Below, in pieces: positions 21,839 through 33,612 of a stretch of 54,385 bases of DNA (position 1 is its first letter; every line of letters starts with the position of its first letter). The notes beneath the pieces were generated by a model. That model saw only the letters and a program-made list of their open reading frames with translations, searched no databases and was not told the origin of the DNA. Origin of the DNA: Nemertoderma westbladi (Eukaryota > Xenacoelomorpha > Nemertodermatida > Nemertodermatidae); the NCBI GenBank assembly GCA_032718475.1, contig JAUCBJ010004015.1, positions 1 through 54,385 on the forward strand. The letters run 5' to 3'. The position numbers were made by a program, and so were the translations under genes.

Positions 21839-22570
21839 ATGATGCCGCCAAAAGGTGATTTGTCTCGAATAGAATCAATGTTAGCGAATCTCACGATAGA
21901 GATGAAGGATGTACATACGAAACTCGACAGTATTAACGAGGAACTACATTCACGAGTTTATTCGCTCGAACAGGAAAACCAATCTCTGAAGGAGGAAGTT
22001 AACTCTCTATGCCAAGAGTGTGACCAATGCAAGCAGCATGCTCGCCATAACAAACTATCTGTTATATGGTCTCGAGGAACTACCGGACAAGTCCGACGAC
22101 AGAAACCAGGTATCCACGCTCCTCCGTAACCTTTGAGTCAACCTCGAGAAAGTAGACGTATTTCACCGCCTTGGCACTTTCAAACCTGATAAACGTCATC
22201 CAGTGATTATCTGCTTTATCAGCCATTCGTCACGCTATGTCCTATTTACCAATCGGAAAAATCTACCTAAAAATGTCTATGTCAACGACTACCTAATGGA
22301 AAGGAGAGCCGCATTGTTGCGGGAAACCACCAGGCTCAAGAAGAAATACAATTTCGCCGGTGCCTACAAATTTGACGGGGATTTATTCGTAGAGTTAAGG
22401 GTGTCCTTCCGGAGCCAGTGAACAACCAAACCAATTTGAACGAGCTTCGACTTTCGTTGTCGAACCCTTCTTCCAATGTGAGTGATGTGATGCTCTGCTT
22501 TTCTACAACTACTTCCGGTTCCAAACGCATAGCGGCTAGTAACAGGTTCGAAAATCTGCCTGCCGAGTGA
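21839..22570 (+). pseudogene. LINE B ORF1
   Basis: From a Met at 21839 the protein starts with a coiled coil (SRIESMLANLTIEMKDVHTK, EELHSRVYSLEQENQSLKEE), then CDQCKQHARHNKLSV. After frameshifts near 22075-22200 it continues with KNVYVNDYLMERRAALLRET and FAGAYKFDGDLFVEL. This is the trimerising coiled coil plus RRM/C-terminal layout of L1/CR1-type ORF1 proteins. It ends in a Ser-rich stretch near 22570. Confidence 0.65.
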
Positions 22571-23129
22571 ATCTGATTTCGGTACCATACTAGGACTCTC
22601 TATAGTGCTATCGCATAGCAAAGGACGATTTAACTAAGATAATCTGGTATTACTGAGGTTCTTTAAGTATTTTATGCTTAACCAGGCCTATATATATGAT
22701 ATATACATTTTGTAAACTCTTGTAAGGCCTCTATTGCCTGTAGTGTTGTATTATTTGGTATGGCTTCACCCATTCATTTAGAAATTTAATGCTAATACTG
22801 ATCAAAATACTAATTTTCTTTTCATTTCATAACTCTCATCCCTTAGTTGGTATATGGAACCCACCTATCACCCCATTATCCTTCAATCCACTCATCAAAA
22901 TTATTTCTCCAAAAATTAAACTAAGCTTTCAAGCTTAATTTAGAAAATCATTATAATCCATAACATACCACCATTTATTTCAATCTGTACTAATGGGCTA
23001 CTCAATAGGTACCAGTATTTGGTTTGGTTTCACATTTCATTATTTTCTTACATGCACTGTCTTGCGCACCATACCCATATTATCTGTTAGTTTCCCTATC
23101 GTTAAAATTAGGATTTACTTACCCTAGTT

Positions 23130-24219
23130 ATATGCCACCCCCCTTAACCCCATCCTGTTCCTTTTGTTACTCTATAGTCTCTCTAACCAAAATTTCCTTA
23201 AAATGCTTAATTTGTGAGTATATGTTTCACCATCCTTGCGGGACCTGTCTGGAATTGTCTGACCTTCCACTGCCAGTATCTAACTCACCCAATAATATTC
23301 AAACACACTGTATATACTGCTATGTACAACTGTTTCCTTTCTAGGAAACCCCGAATTCTGATACCGATATCTTTCCAATCGAAAATGATACTACAGACTG
23401 CAGAGACTTTACCATCAGTAACAACTATTTTAACTCAATTGACCCTGACCGAAATATAATTTCATCCATTAATAGCTCTGATTACCTTGACACTGATGCC
23501 TTCAACTCACTTCTAGAACTCCAAAAGCACAATTCTAACAAGAAACCCCTGACAGTGTTTCACTTAAACAGCCGCAGTTACAAAAATCTACAACAAACAA
23601 CTGACTATTTAGACTTATTACATACACTACACAGTTTGACATTCTTACTTTTATGGAAACCTTCTTAACTGACGAATCAGACCTCTCCTTAGTACATATA
23701 GATGGTTACAATGATCCAATTGCAACTAACCGACAATACGGTAAGAGGGATGATAGGGGAGGTACTGCAATTTATGTAAAACAAGGTATACAATACTCAA
23801 CCCAGGTCAACTGTATTGTGGATGGTTGCGAGTCTTCTTGGGTTCTACTGACGCCAGGCAGAGCTAATACAAACAGAAAACCTCTACTTTTAGGCACCAT
23901 TTACCAACCGGATACGTGTATATATAGTAAATTTCTTGATGAACTGAGCATTTTGCTGAATAAAATAATAGATTCTAAATATGACACGATTATTACGGGA
24001 GATATTAATATAGATATGCTAAAACATAATTGCATAACCCAAAATTACATTAATACACTAAGTACTTATGGTTTTGAACAATTAATTAAGCAAGCAACTC
24101 GGATAACACTTCATTCAAAGACATTAATTGATCATATCTCCTCTAATATTACTGACAAATTTGCTACAGCTGGAGTTTTTCTTGCAGAAATGGGGATGTC
24201 AGATCATTTCGAAATTTGA
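23130..24219 (+). pseudogene. LINE B ORF2 N-terminus: PHD-like finger plus AP endonuclease
   Basis: The first part reads CSFC, then SLKCLICEYMFHHPCGTC, and THCIYC (23157-23325), a C4HC3 array spaced like a PHD finger. After one in-frame TAG (23342) the same frame continues to LTVFHLNSRSYKNL (about 23549), the opening strand of the endonuclease. A frameshift near 23640 leads to METFLTDESDLSLVHIDGY, DRGGTAIYVKQGI, YDTIITGDINIDM and KTLIDHISSN, which carry the E, G-G, GD-N and D-H motifs of LINE endonucleases. GDIN replaces the more usual GDFN. Confidence 0.75.
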
Positions 24220-24308
24220 ATAAACTCATAAATTGACTAGATTGAAATCGCTACTACTGCTGCTACTACCGCTACCGCTACTACTGCTGTACTGCCTAAC
24301 TGACCACG

Positions 24309-25080
24309 ATGTTGCGCTCACCGCCTACGGATAGGATGAGCTCTGTCAACATATTTGAAACCTTAAATGACTCTGTTTCGGAGTTAAGAGACGACCTTCA
24401 TATTGAAAAGGAGAATCTTTGCTCAGTAATAGAGACCATTGAGGACCTCGTATGGAAAAAAGTTCTTGAGGAGATCCACCTATTGGAACCAAGTATTGAT
24501 GAAGATATCATGAATAAGATTTCCCCGAATGTATATCTGGGGATCGAACGCGAACTTGTTGATGCACAATCGAAGATGGAAATCTCATCTAACTCACTAC
24601 ACATCCTGGAAGGTCGTTTGGATAAACTGGAACTATGCATCGACGACCAGGAACAGTATACAGAGTACTAACTCTGTAGTACTACACGGGTATATTCTCC
24701 CAATTACCATTGATCGCAATGACGTCGACTTCACTGCTAACAATGTCTTGGCTTTCTTCAACGAGAAACTAGGAGTTAAACTAGCATTAACCGATATTGA
24801 TCATGCACACAACCTAACCAAAGTCGCAATCGATCGCAATAACAGCTCTACCACACCCAGTTCATGCATTGTTAAATTCACAAACAATGGGGCTAAAGCG
24901 AAGATATTACTTCACCGATGTGTCCTTAAAGGAAGCGGGATATCAATCTCGGAGAGCTTAACGAAACGGAGATCGGTTCTCCTTACGCGTGCGAAAGCCA
25001 AGGGTGGTATGCGATCTGCGTGGTCTGTCGACGGACGGATTTTCGTTTCCACCAATAACGGTAAACCGCGCATAATTTGA
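24309..25080 (+). pseudogene. LINE C ORF1
   Basis: The Met at 24309 opens a helical N-terminus (NDSVSELRDDLHIEKENL). A frameshift near 24650 leads into an RRM-like and C-terminal domain: VVLHGYILPITIDRNDVD, VKFTNNGAKAKILLHR, ISISESLTKRRSVLLTRAK and AWSVDGRIFVSTNNGKPR. The ending is the typical CR1/L2 ORF1 signature. It is a different family from LINE B ORF1. Confidence 0.75.
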
Positions 25081-25439
25081 TGTGACGCGGATATTGAGAA
25101 TTAATTCCCACCAATCCGATGTTCAAGTACGGATGCGGTCGATATCAGCAACAATGGGAAATCAGGAGACCAAGGACCTAGTCCTAGTCCAGTACGATTT
25201 ACTGGCTCCAGCACGTCTGGCGTGACCGCCAGCTCTGTCGCCTGCACGGGATCAGTCATGTCGGAATCCAGTCTCCGTAACACTGATCCGAATGTTCCCG
25301 AAGTCCACCGCCAAAGAAGAAACCTCATGGAAATGCTAAAAAAATGTAACTTGAATACCGGTATTACTAATCGTAATAACTGTGTGAACCAATTATATAT
25401 AATTAGGAGTTAGAATAGAACACAGGGAAACCAACCCTA

Positions 25440-27230
25440 CACAAATCCTGAAGACATCGCATCCACATTTAATGAACACTATATTACCATAGGAGATAAA
25501 CTTGATAAATAAATCCCACACATCAAATCTCACTCTCCACTAGATTATTTACAAAATATACAACCAACGACCAAACTAAAATCCTTCAAAATTATCACAC
25601 CAACGCAACTACTACTTACAGCAAGCACTCTGAGCAAATAAACAAGTGCAGGTCATGACGAATTACCAGCCTCTATAGTTTACCCTACTCTTCCACTGAT
25701 AGCAGAACCCCTCACGCACATCGTAAACCTTTCCTTAATTAGCGGTATTGTGCCTAAAAAATGAAAATAGGCCGGATTACACCAATTTTTAAATCAGAAA
25801 ATCCTACACATACAATCAATTATAGACCAATATCCGTCTTAGCATATTTTTCAAAAATTATAGAAAAAATTGTCCATGGATAACTCACATCCTACTTCGA
25901 GAAACACAACTTCTTCAAGCCATCTCAGTTTGGTTTTCGTCCTAAACGATCAACACAGCAAGCACTACTAACACTGGTAGATCATATAACAAGCGCTTTG
26001 GATAAAGGTGAATATACAATAGGTGTCTATCTAGATTTATCCTAAGTGTTTGATACAGTAAATCATGTAATACTTATAAAAAAAACTAGAACAATACGGC
26101 ATAACCAACACAGCTCTCGCATATGCGTGGATTAAAAACTTTTTAGAAGACCGAAAACAATACGTAGCTATCGGCAAAGAAAAATCAACAGAGCGCACAA
26201 TCACCGCAGGTCTACCACAGGGAAGTCTACTAAGCCCGCTTCTATTTATAATATATTGCAACGACATCACACAGGCGAGTCCAACTTCAAAATTAATTTT
26301 GTTTGCTGACGATACAAACCTGTTTAAATCAAACAAAGACTTAACTAAATTAATGACAGATACTAACACCGAACTCGATAAATTAAACAAGTGATTCAAA
26401 TTAAATAGGCTGTCTCTCAACCTATCAAAAACTAACTACATCATCTTTCAAACAGCAAACAAACTACAGAACCTAGGATCCCAACCAAATATAACAATTA
26501 ATAACACTAATATTGAACGGAAAAATGCAATTAAATTTCTTGGTATAATTATTGACAACGATAGACTAACATGGAAGCAACACTTCCAACACATACGTAC
26601 AAAGTTAAGTAGAACAATAGGAATATTAAACAGTATTAAAAAATTCATCACACCCCATGTAGCCGCAGTACTATATCACACAATGGTAGGTTCTTATCTG
26701 AATTACTGAACGGCAGTCTGGGCTGCATCCACTTATAACATACACATTACACAGAACGAAAACAACAGAACGTAACCAATAAACACAAACGAGGTCGCAG
26801 ATGTAAGCGAAACAAACCATTATAGAACCCAACACTCACACTAAAAACATTACAACGGCTACAAGAAAGGGCAAAGAATACAGTTGTTTCGACAGGGTAC
26901 TGCAATTTTAACCCACTAACCAAACCATTAATGCAATTTACATAAAACAAATAGGAATTCTATGTTACAACGCAATAAACAAAATTCTACCTCAGGACAT
27001 ATTACCTAATCTGTTAATTGCCTCAAGCACCACTACACACACACACAGCACACGCTACGCAACAAATAATTGTCAAATACAACGTACTCGACTACAAACC
27101 ACCAGACAGTCAGTGATGGTGAGAGCCCCTGAAGTGTGGAATACACTCCCTTGTGACTTGCGGCAGATAGCTAGACTCTCAAAATTTAAGAGAAAATCAT
27201 CTAAATTTCTTAGCACCTAAAAATCTACGC
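25440..27230 (+). pseudogene. LINE C reverse transcriptase
   Basis: Broken plus-strand frames give NYRPISVLAYFSKIIEKI (about 25825), FGFRPKRSTQQALLTL (about 25930), GVYLDLS-stop-VFDTVNHV (about 26030), TAGLPQGSLLSPLLFIIY (about 26205), KLILFADDTNLFKSN (about 26293), NLSKTNYIIF (about 26420) and FLGIIIDNDRLTWKQH (about 26540). These are the ordered RT palm motifs with an intact FADD box. There are numerous stops, many of the C-to-T/G-to-A type. Confidence 0.85.
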
Positions 27231-27399
27231 AATAATAACTACATATAGACCATAAAAACACTAAAATATAATATAACTGATTAAATATACTGTATAAAAA
27301 ATCTATATATGTTTAATATTTTACAAACAGCACCATCAGCAATATATAATTTCTAATAAAAAACATACATCTGTATATAATATATATGTACAACTACAA

Positions 27400-27436
27400 G
27401 GGTGACTGACATAATGAGCCTTCCCGGTCAGCCACC
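27400..27436 (+). repeat. Hairpin in the LINE C 3' UTR
   Basis: GGGTGACTGAC and GGTCAGCCACC form a stem of about ten pairs around ATAATGAGCCTTCCC. CR1/L2-type LINEs often end in such stem-loops, which the reverse transcriptase recognises. That role here is inferred. Confidence 0.5.
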
Positions 27437-27694
27437 TTCTATGTATATATACTAATTACTCAGCTATTAACACATTCAAATTAATTAACTATTAAAAACC
27501 CCTACTAACATTCGAAAAACTCTATATAACTCCAAATATAACTATCTCTGAAAGTTTGCATGCATTAGCATTGATATTGTATCTTTTTCTTTATTTTGTA
27601 TACTATTACCGGTAAAATGCTTAAAAACCACCTTACATTGTAGATATAGAAAATATATATATTAAATTCAAATTCAATTCATTTAACCACTTTT

Positions 27695-29760
27695 ATTATA
27701 TTAAACGATTTTGACTGCTACCTGAAAGAAACTGAAACAATTCGAACTGCGTTTGACTTCACCAAATTTAACAATGAAAGTTTCTTAGCTGATTTACAAA
27801 ACCCTACAGAATGGTCTTATAAACAAGACGATATTCCAAAAGAAGAAAAATTTCAAATATTTACTCAAAATTTAGTAAAATGTGTTACAAAGAAAAATAC
27901 CATATACTCTGATCTAATGTCCCACCCATCTGAACCTAAATTTATGCGTATAAAAAATATAGATATAGTCTTACTAAAATCATACGTACAGCCCAGAAAA
28001 AATATTACGAAAAAGAATTTGAAAAAATTAAAACAATTCCAAAAAGACGTGGAAAATTATCAATACGGCACTGCACAGATCCAAAAAATTATCTGCCCCA
28101 GTTAAATTGAAAGTAGGATCTTCCGAAGCTGTCACATCGGATAAATCGGTAATTGCAAACATTCTGAACAATCATTTTGCCTCAATTGGGCCCCTTTTAG
28201 CTGATAAAATTCCAAAATCCAATAGACAACCAACCCGGTTTATTAAAAACAGGAAATATATTTCCTTTTCACGTATAGAACCGTGTGACACTGAGATCCT
28301 GTATTTTTTATTAGATTTAGATAATAATGTTACAACAAATGATGAATTTCCCGTCTCACTTGTAAAAATGGCAGCACACATCTTAGCTCCGCATATCGCA
28401 TATCGACTGGTTTTTTTCCAGATTTACTAAAAAAGGCAAAAATAATTCCTATATTTAAAACCGGTGACCCAACCGATAAAAATAATTACCGTCCTATATC
28501 TATTTTACCGCTCTTCACAAAAATTTACGAACGTGTAATTAACTATCAACTAATAGCAGACCTTAACAAATACGACCTTCTGTCTCCATGCCAACATGGA
28601 TTCCGCAAACACATCACGACCACAGACGCTATTCTGACAATTACTGAGCAACTACAGGAAACACTTGACAAAAGCAGCTCTGCTTGTCTGATATCGGTAG
28701 ATCTTAAGAAGGCTTTCGACACGATATCGCACGACATACTATTAAAAAAACTTGACTGTTACGTGTACGAGGTCGTCCGTTACAATTACTGGGTAGTTTC
28801 CTACATAACAGATCGCACTATGTCTCTGTCGATGGTATTACATCAGAACTCACAGTGGCCCCTTGTGGAACTCAACAGTGGGCTATACTCAGCCCAATTC
28901 TATTTTTAATTTATATTAAATACCTTCCGAATTCTACGAAACTTCACACCACTCTCTTTGCAGACGACACCACTTTATTCTTCAACCACAATAACGCAAA
29001 TACTCTGACTACTACGGTTAACTCTGAACTTATAAACTGATAATAAATTATCCTTAAATTAAAAAAAAAAACAGAATATATAATCCTTAACAACTAAAGG
29101 CACACGATAACACAGCCAATTAAAATACGTTCCACCACATTAACTGAAACTTCTGCCTCAAAATTCTTGGGAATATATATAGATCACAAAATTAACTGGA
29201 AAATACATTGTGAATACATTTTAGCAAAAATTTCAAAATTATCTGGCATTTTTTTAAAATTACGTCATATTTTACCATTAAATATACTTAGAACTCTATA
29301 TTTGCGCTAGTTCACCCTCATATACTTTATGGGGCAACAGTTATAACACAAACGTAAACAAAATAAAAATTAAAGTAAATAAAATAATTCGAGCCATTAC
29401 CTTCAGTCACTACCAAGCTCATGCAGCACCAATATATAAATCCCTCAAAATTCTTCCTTTAGATAAATTGTTTGAACACGAAGTAAATAAATTTATGTTC
29501 GACAAACACAAGTTCAATAAAACAAAAGATCTACAGGACATATTTCGCCCCACTAGCTCTATCCATCATCACTTTACTAGATCTGCATCAGCTCAGAACT
29601 TTTTTATCCCTCGCGTTAGAGTAGAACTTTCCCATAAATCTGTGAAGTTTTCAGGCACCATAATCTGGAATGAACTGCCCCCAGTTTTAAAAAAATTATA
29701 AATCCAAAAAATCGTTATCAACCAAGCTAAAATTAAAATATCTTGATTCGTTATAATCAA
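27695..29760 (+). pseudogene. LINE B, 3' part: reverse transcriptase
   Basis: It resumes with a linker (TAFDFTKFNNESFLADLQN at about 27750; SVIANILNNHFASIGPLL at about 28150). The polymerase follows: NNYRPISILPLFTKIYERV (about 28485), QHGFRKHITTTDAILT (about 28590), LISVDLKKAFDTISHD (about 28690), ILSPILFLIYIKYLPN (about 28885), TTLFADDTTLFFNH (about 28945), KFLGIYIDHKINWKIH (about 29160) and a C-terminal FSGTIIWNELPPVLKK (about 29650). It has many frameshifts. The 3' end lies near 29760. Confidence 0.83.
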
Positions 29761-30219
29761 TATACATAACAATTAAAGATGCATAAAATCACAAATACAG
29801 TATAATTTTTAACATTTTTATTTTCGAGACAGGTCCCAGCTAAGGTAAACCCTCGATGAATGAATGAATGAATGAGGGGCTTGGAATGGGTTGTGCTATC
29901 GAGTCCCCCCCCCCCCCCCCCCCCCCCATCTCCCAATTCACCCCAAGTTTCACAAATACATGACTTTTGCGCACGGTGGCAAGCTACACTAGCTTTGCTA
30001 CAGCTAATAGCCACCGGATGCCATTAATCCCAGTAAAAATAAATATTTTTTTTCTCGTACAGTACTACAGTGTCATGTACTGTAGTTATTGGGGTTGGGG
30101 TGCAAATATTTTCTATCAATATCTGCTATGTGTCCCAAATAAAGGCCCGGGCCATCCTGGATTGTAATTGAAATTGAATTGGTTGGTTATATGTACTGCA
30201 CCAATAAATACACATGAAG
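29761..30219. other. Intron sequence with (GAAT)n and a 23-bp poly-C
   Basis: A short (ATGA)n tract lies at 29857-29876 and a run of 23 C at 29905-29927. No gene is seen. Confidence 0.6.
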
Positions 30220-31743
30220 ACAATAGCTTAACATTTAATACACAATGTACAGCTTGCGCAGTCATCTATGTCCAACTTGGTTTCTTTGGCAAGGCTCCCC
30301 TGGTTGTAAGTTCACCTTTGGGGTTTGGCTTACAATCGGGGTGCTAATAGATTTCCCATTTTGTTATAACTACTCGAGGTGACATATTGGATTACTGGGT
30401 GGCAAAGTGCCTCAGGGATAGCTCCCATAAAATTTTCTTTTTTAAAAGTTTCTTTTTTCGACCCTGGTCCTTTATACCCTCCCATTGTGAAGGCGACAAA
30501 CAGCACTAATGGGAAAACGGGAGAATAGTACCACACCTATGTGATTCCAGAATGTTAAGTATTGATACATTAACTACAGGTTAATGCAATGTCAAATTCC
30601 CCTGAGGTTCCCCACTCCATTTCCAAACCATAGGGTGAAAATACGCCACACGTATATTATTGAATGCGTCACACGCACTCAAGTTCATTTACAAGCAGTT
30701 CTGAAGCGCACACAATTTTGTAGTTCATCAAGTCCTTCACACCTCACATTTTAACACGCCGGTGTTACTCGTGTTACATAGTGCACTCTTTTAAAAGCAT
30801 TCTTACGCCAGTCCCTTAATCGCTCCTGTGTTCCGCATAATTATATAATTATTTATATTACATTAAGTAACCGTCCCGAGTCCTGTTTTAATTCAGTCAA
30901 TTAATTAACTACATACATCTAAAATCAAGACCTGCATTTATCTCAGAAATGCAATAATAAATTCGAATTAACATCAGTGCCTCAGGGATGGTTCATTCCT
31001 TAAAATGCATCGCAAACTTTCTATTGATATGAAAAAATTACTACTAATGAATGAAAAAAATAATGATAATAATAATGAAAAGAATAGCAATGATACGGAT
31101 GGTGCGATTTCGCAAAAGACACTTTTTTAAAACGGTTATAAAAAATTTTTTTAAGGAAATCTAATTTCGAAATCAAATCGAATTTCCGTCCTCATGGTCT
31201 GGTCGTGGTCTAATGTAATAGGATTTAAATGTTGATTACAGTAACCAGTAACAAGCCAATGACTGCCATTTGCTACCACATTCTATCAATATTTAATATA
31301 AATAAAAAATATAATCCTTAGATTGAGCTCAAACACCCTTACATTGCTCCAGGTTTAATAGATTCGTCTCCATCGCTCCGGGTCTAATACACTCTGTCTC
31401 AATCATTCCGGTTAATATATTCCATACCACCATCATTATGAGGTTTAATAGATTCATTAAGAAGGTAGTTCCATGCCCAGGTCACAGGGGTTATCACAAT
31501 GTGGGGTTAAAGTTATACCACATATATCTGCCTACATGTTACTGGAGCGATCCCTGAGGCATTCTGCCATGCAGAAAATCAATATGTCACATTGAACAGT
31601 TATTAGCAAAAATGGGAAACAATTAACACCCCGGCTTGTAAGCACCACAAAGGTCAAGATTACAAGCAGGGAGCCTTGCAAATAGGACCAAATTGAATGT
31701 CACATGACCGCGCTATCTACCACGTATAGTGTAGAGCTATTGT
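30220..31743. mobile_element. Non-autonomous element with about 200-bp terminal inverted repeats
   Basis: The left arm (30220-30427) and the reverse complement of the right arm (31543-31743) share ACAATAGCT at the outer end. They also share GCGC(A/G)GTCAT, TTTGGTC-like, GCAAGGCTCCC, TGTAA...CCTTTG, GGGGTG(C/T)TAAT, TTTCCCATTTT, GTGACATATTG and TGCCTCAGGGAT. Divergence is roughly 20 percent. The 1.1-kb interior has no ORF but contains a degenerate array of about 30-bp units (31365-31460). No target duplication was resolved, so the superfamily is unknown. Confidence 0.65.
31365..31460. repeat. About 30-bp degenerate repeats (GGTTTAATAGATTCCGTCTC type)
   Basis: Three to four units read roughly GGTTTAATAGATTC, then GTCTCCATC, then GCTCC. 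The same unit type forms a larger array at 41790-41940, so it is a dispersed minisatellite. Confidence 0.65.
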
Positions 31744-31775
31744 TTAATTTAATTTAATTTAATTTAATTTAATTC
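31741..31775. repeat. (TTTAA)n pentanucleotide microsatellite
   Basis: About six TTTAA units are followed by TTCTTTAATCCAGGCCAGTG. On the minus strand this looks like a LINE 3' end (CACTGGCCTGGATTAAAG and then (ATTAA)n), but no coding part is found above it. Confidence 0.7.
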
Positions 31776-33465
31776 TTTAATCCAGGCCAGTGGTACAGCC
31801 CATATAAAAACATATTGTATCATGTATACTACCGGTACAAAGAAAAATAGAGCACAATATTTAAATTAGTTCCTACTGTAAACCCTACTGTAATATTTAT
31901 ATAAAAAACTAATGCCATATTAAACACATCGGGGCCCCGGGTCGTCGTAAAAAATAGATGACACATAACGTATAAACATTCGTCACTATGTAAATAAACA
32001 CGTTACTATATAAATAAATACATACGAAAAATATATCAACAGGTATTCACAATAAGGATTAAAGGCACATAAATAACAATACTCCCAATGCTTAAATAAC
32101 TAAATTAACTCACGAGTTCGGCTCTTCGTTTTATCCGTGTATAAATAAGAATGATAAATATATACATTATTAACAAAAAGTGAATAATGTTAAATAATAA
32201 TTAATAAATAATTAATTAAATAATTAATTAATAATGTTGTATGGTTACTATTAAAAAAAAAACCGAAAAATATTTATATTATTCATTAAATTAGTAAAAA
32301 GAGATTTAAAAAAAAAACAAGAATGTTGGCCTATTTAAGTATGTCATTCAACAAACAAAAATACAAAAAGTTAAGTCGCGTGGTCTACACCAAAGATACG
32401 GCTCGTCCGGTGAGTTTGTTCGCGCTTTTAGACCTTTAGCAGTTTAACCTGCCAATTTTAATTGTCTTTTTTGTATATCAATTATTTAATGTACTGAAGT
32501 TACATCAGCCGAAGCCAGTCTGTGCGCGACCATTCACCCACAGTTAAGGGGGACTGGATTCGGATGCTTTGATAGTGATTGCAGTGTAGACCTACTGTAT
32601 TATTCGATTGATCGTTAATATATAATCTCTGACAATATATTTACTTTCGGGGAAATATTAACAGTTCCTTTAGGACGTGGCGCTTTAAGTATAAAACAGA
32701 GTTATGACTTATACTAATCACAACTGGATGGCTACTGAGTTTCGTAAAAAACGCATTCTTTAGGAGATGCTTTATTAACCTTCACACTACTTCACACGAC
32801 TTCACACTACTGCGCACTGATCTGCCGACCGTCACTGAATTTGATCATATATAAGGAGGATCGCAACTGACACATGTAGGGATTATGAAATAGCATTCAA
32901 TTCACACAAAAACCACTATAATGTAAGTCGCAGTTGCTACCGGTAAACCTGTTCCTCTAACCTTTAGTAATCAAAGAGATTGGGGGTTTTATGATTATTC
33001 ATCGGTATTCTCCAAATATATCAGCAATATATACCAACATAACACCAATTAATAACAGAATCAAATAATGCGGTGAACAGTCAGTATGTGTTACTTATGC
33101 AGTGTTCCATGTGCAGCAATGCATGAATTGCGGTGTGATGCGGTAGTTGAATCGCGTTGCGTAGTGACGCGTTAATAGTTTTACGTTCTTGTAATCAAAG
33201 CCATCTGATGTTTCTGATGTTTAGGTCAAAGTCTGAAACTTCCAACACAGAAGTACAGAAGAATTTCTAAGCAGTTCTCTCGCTCAGAAAGGTAAACAAA
33301 GACCGTAATGCATTGCGCGGTTTTCCGTAGGCCTCTGTACAAGATAAAATGAAAATCGCTCTGATTGGCTGAGCTGAGCGAGCTGAACAAAGAGATGTTC
33401 CACGTTTACAGTAAATCAGCTGACAGATTTCGTCATCTGAGTTACAGTCTTTAGAGTATTAAGCG
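31776..33465. other. AT-rich intron sequence, possibly a LINE 3' UTR at its left
   Basis: No ORF or motif was recognised. A patch at about 33270-33460 is less AT-rich and contains GATTGGCTGAGCTGAGC, with no further sign of a promoter. Confidence 0.45.
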
Positions 33466-33612
33466 CATTGCGGAGAAAATGGCTTGTTATGTCCGCTAAA
33501 ACACCTTCTCCGTACATTGCGGAGAAAATGGCCTGTTATGTCCGCTAAAACACCTACACAGTATATTGCGGAGAAAAATGACCTGTTATATCCGCAAAAG
33601 CTTTTACAGAGT
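33466..33612. repeat. Three tandem 49-bp repeats
   Basis: Units begin at 33466, 33515 and 33564 and read CATTGCGGAGAAAATGGC, then TGTTATGTCCGCTAAAACACC. The unit contains GCGGA and TCCGC in inverted orientation. The array lies just downstream of the C-terminal coding part of LINE D, so it is probably in its 3' UTR. Confidence 0.85.

Larger units (their letters stand above)
21790..24225 (+). mobile_element. LINE B, 5' part (CR1/L2-like)
   Basis: Plus-strand LINE with ORF1 (21839-22570), then a spacer, then the start of ORF2 with a PHD-like finger and AP endonuclease (about 23130-24219). It is broken near 24225 by LINE C and continues at about 27695. The two parts together make about 4.5 kb, the normal length for CR1/L2 elements. 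Both ORFs carry frameshifts. Confidence 0.8.
24235..27690 (+). mobile_element. LINE C inserted in LINE B (CR1/L2-like, endonuclease missing)
   Basis: Plus strand. A (CTA/CTG)n-rich leader (24247-24290) precedes ORF1 (24309-25080). The reverse transcriptase (about 25440-27230) follows after only about 350 bp, so the endonuclease domain is absent. The 3' UTR carries a hairpin (27400-27436) and ends in repeats of AAATTC (27664-27685). No target duplication could be recognised at the two junctions with LINE B. Confidence 0.75.

Noticed and set aside
33300-33480. Possible promoter (CCAAT-like GATTGGCT, less AT-rich patch)
   Set aside because: No TATA box, initiator or downstream coding exon supports it, and it lies next to a LINE 3' end.
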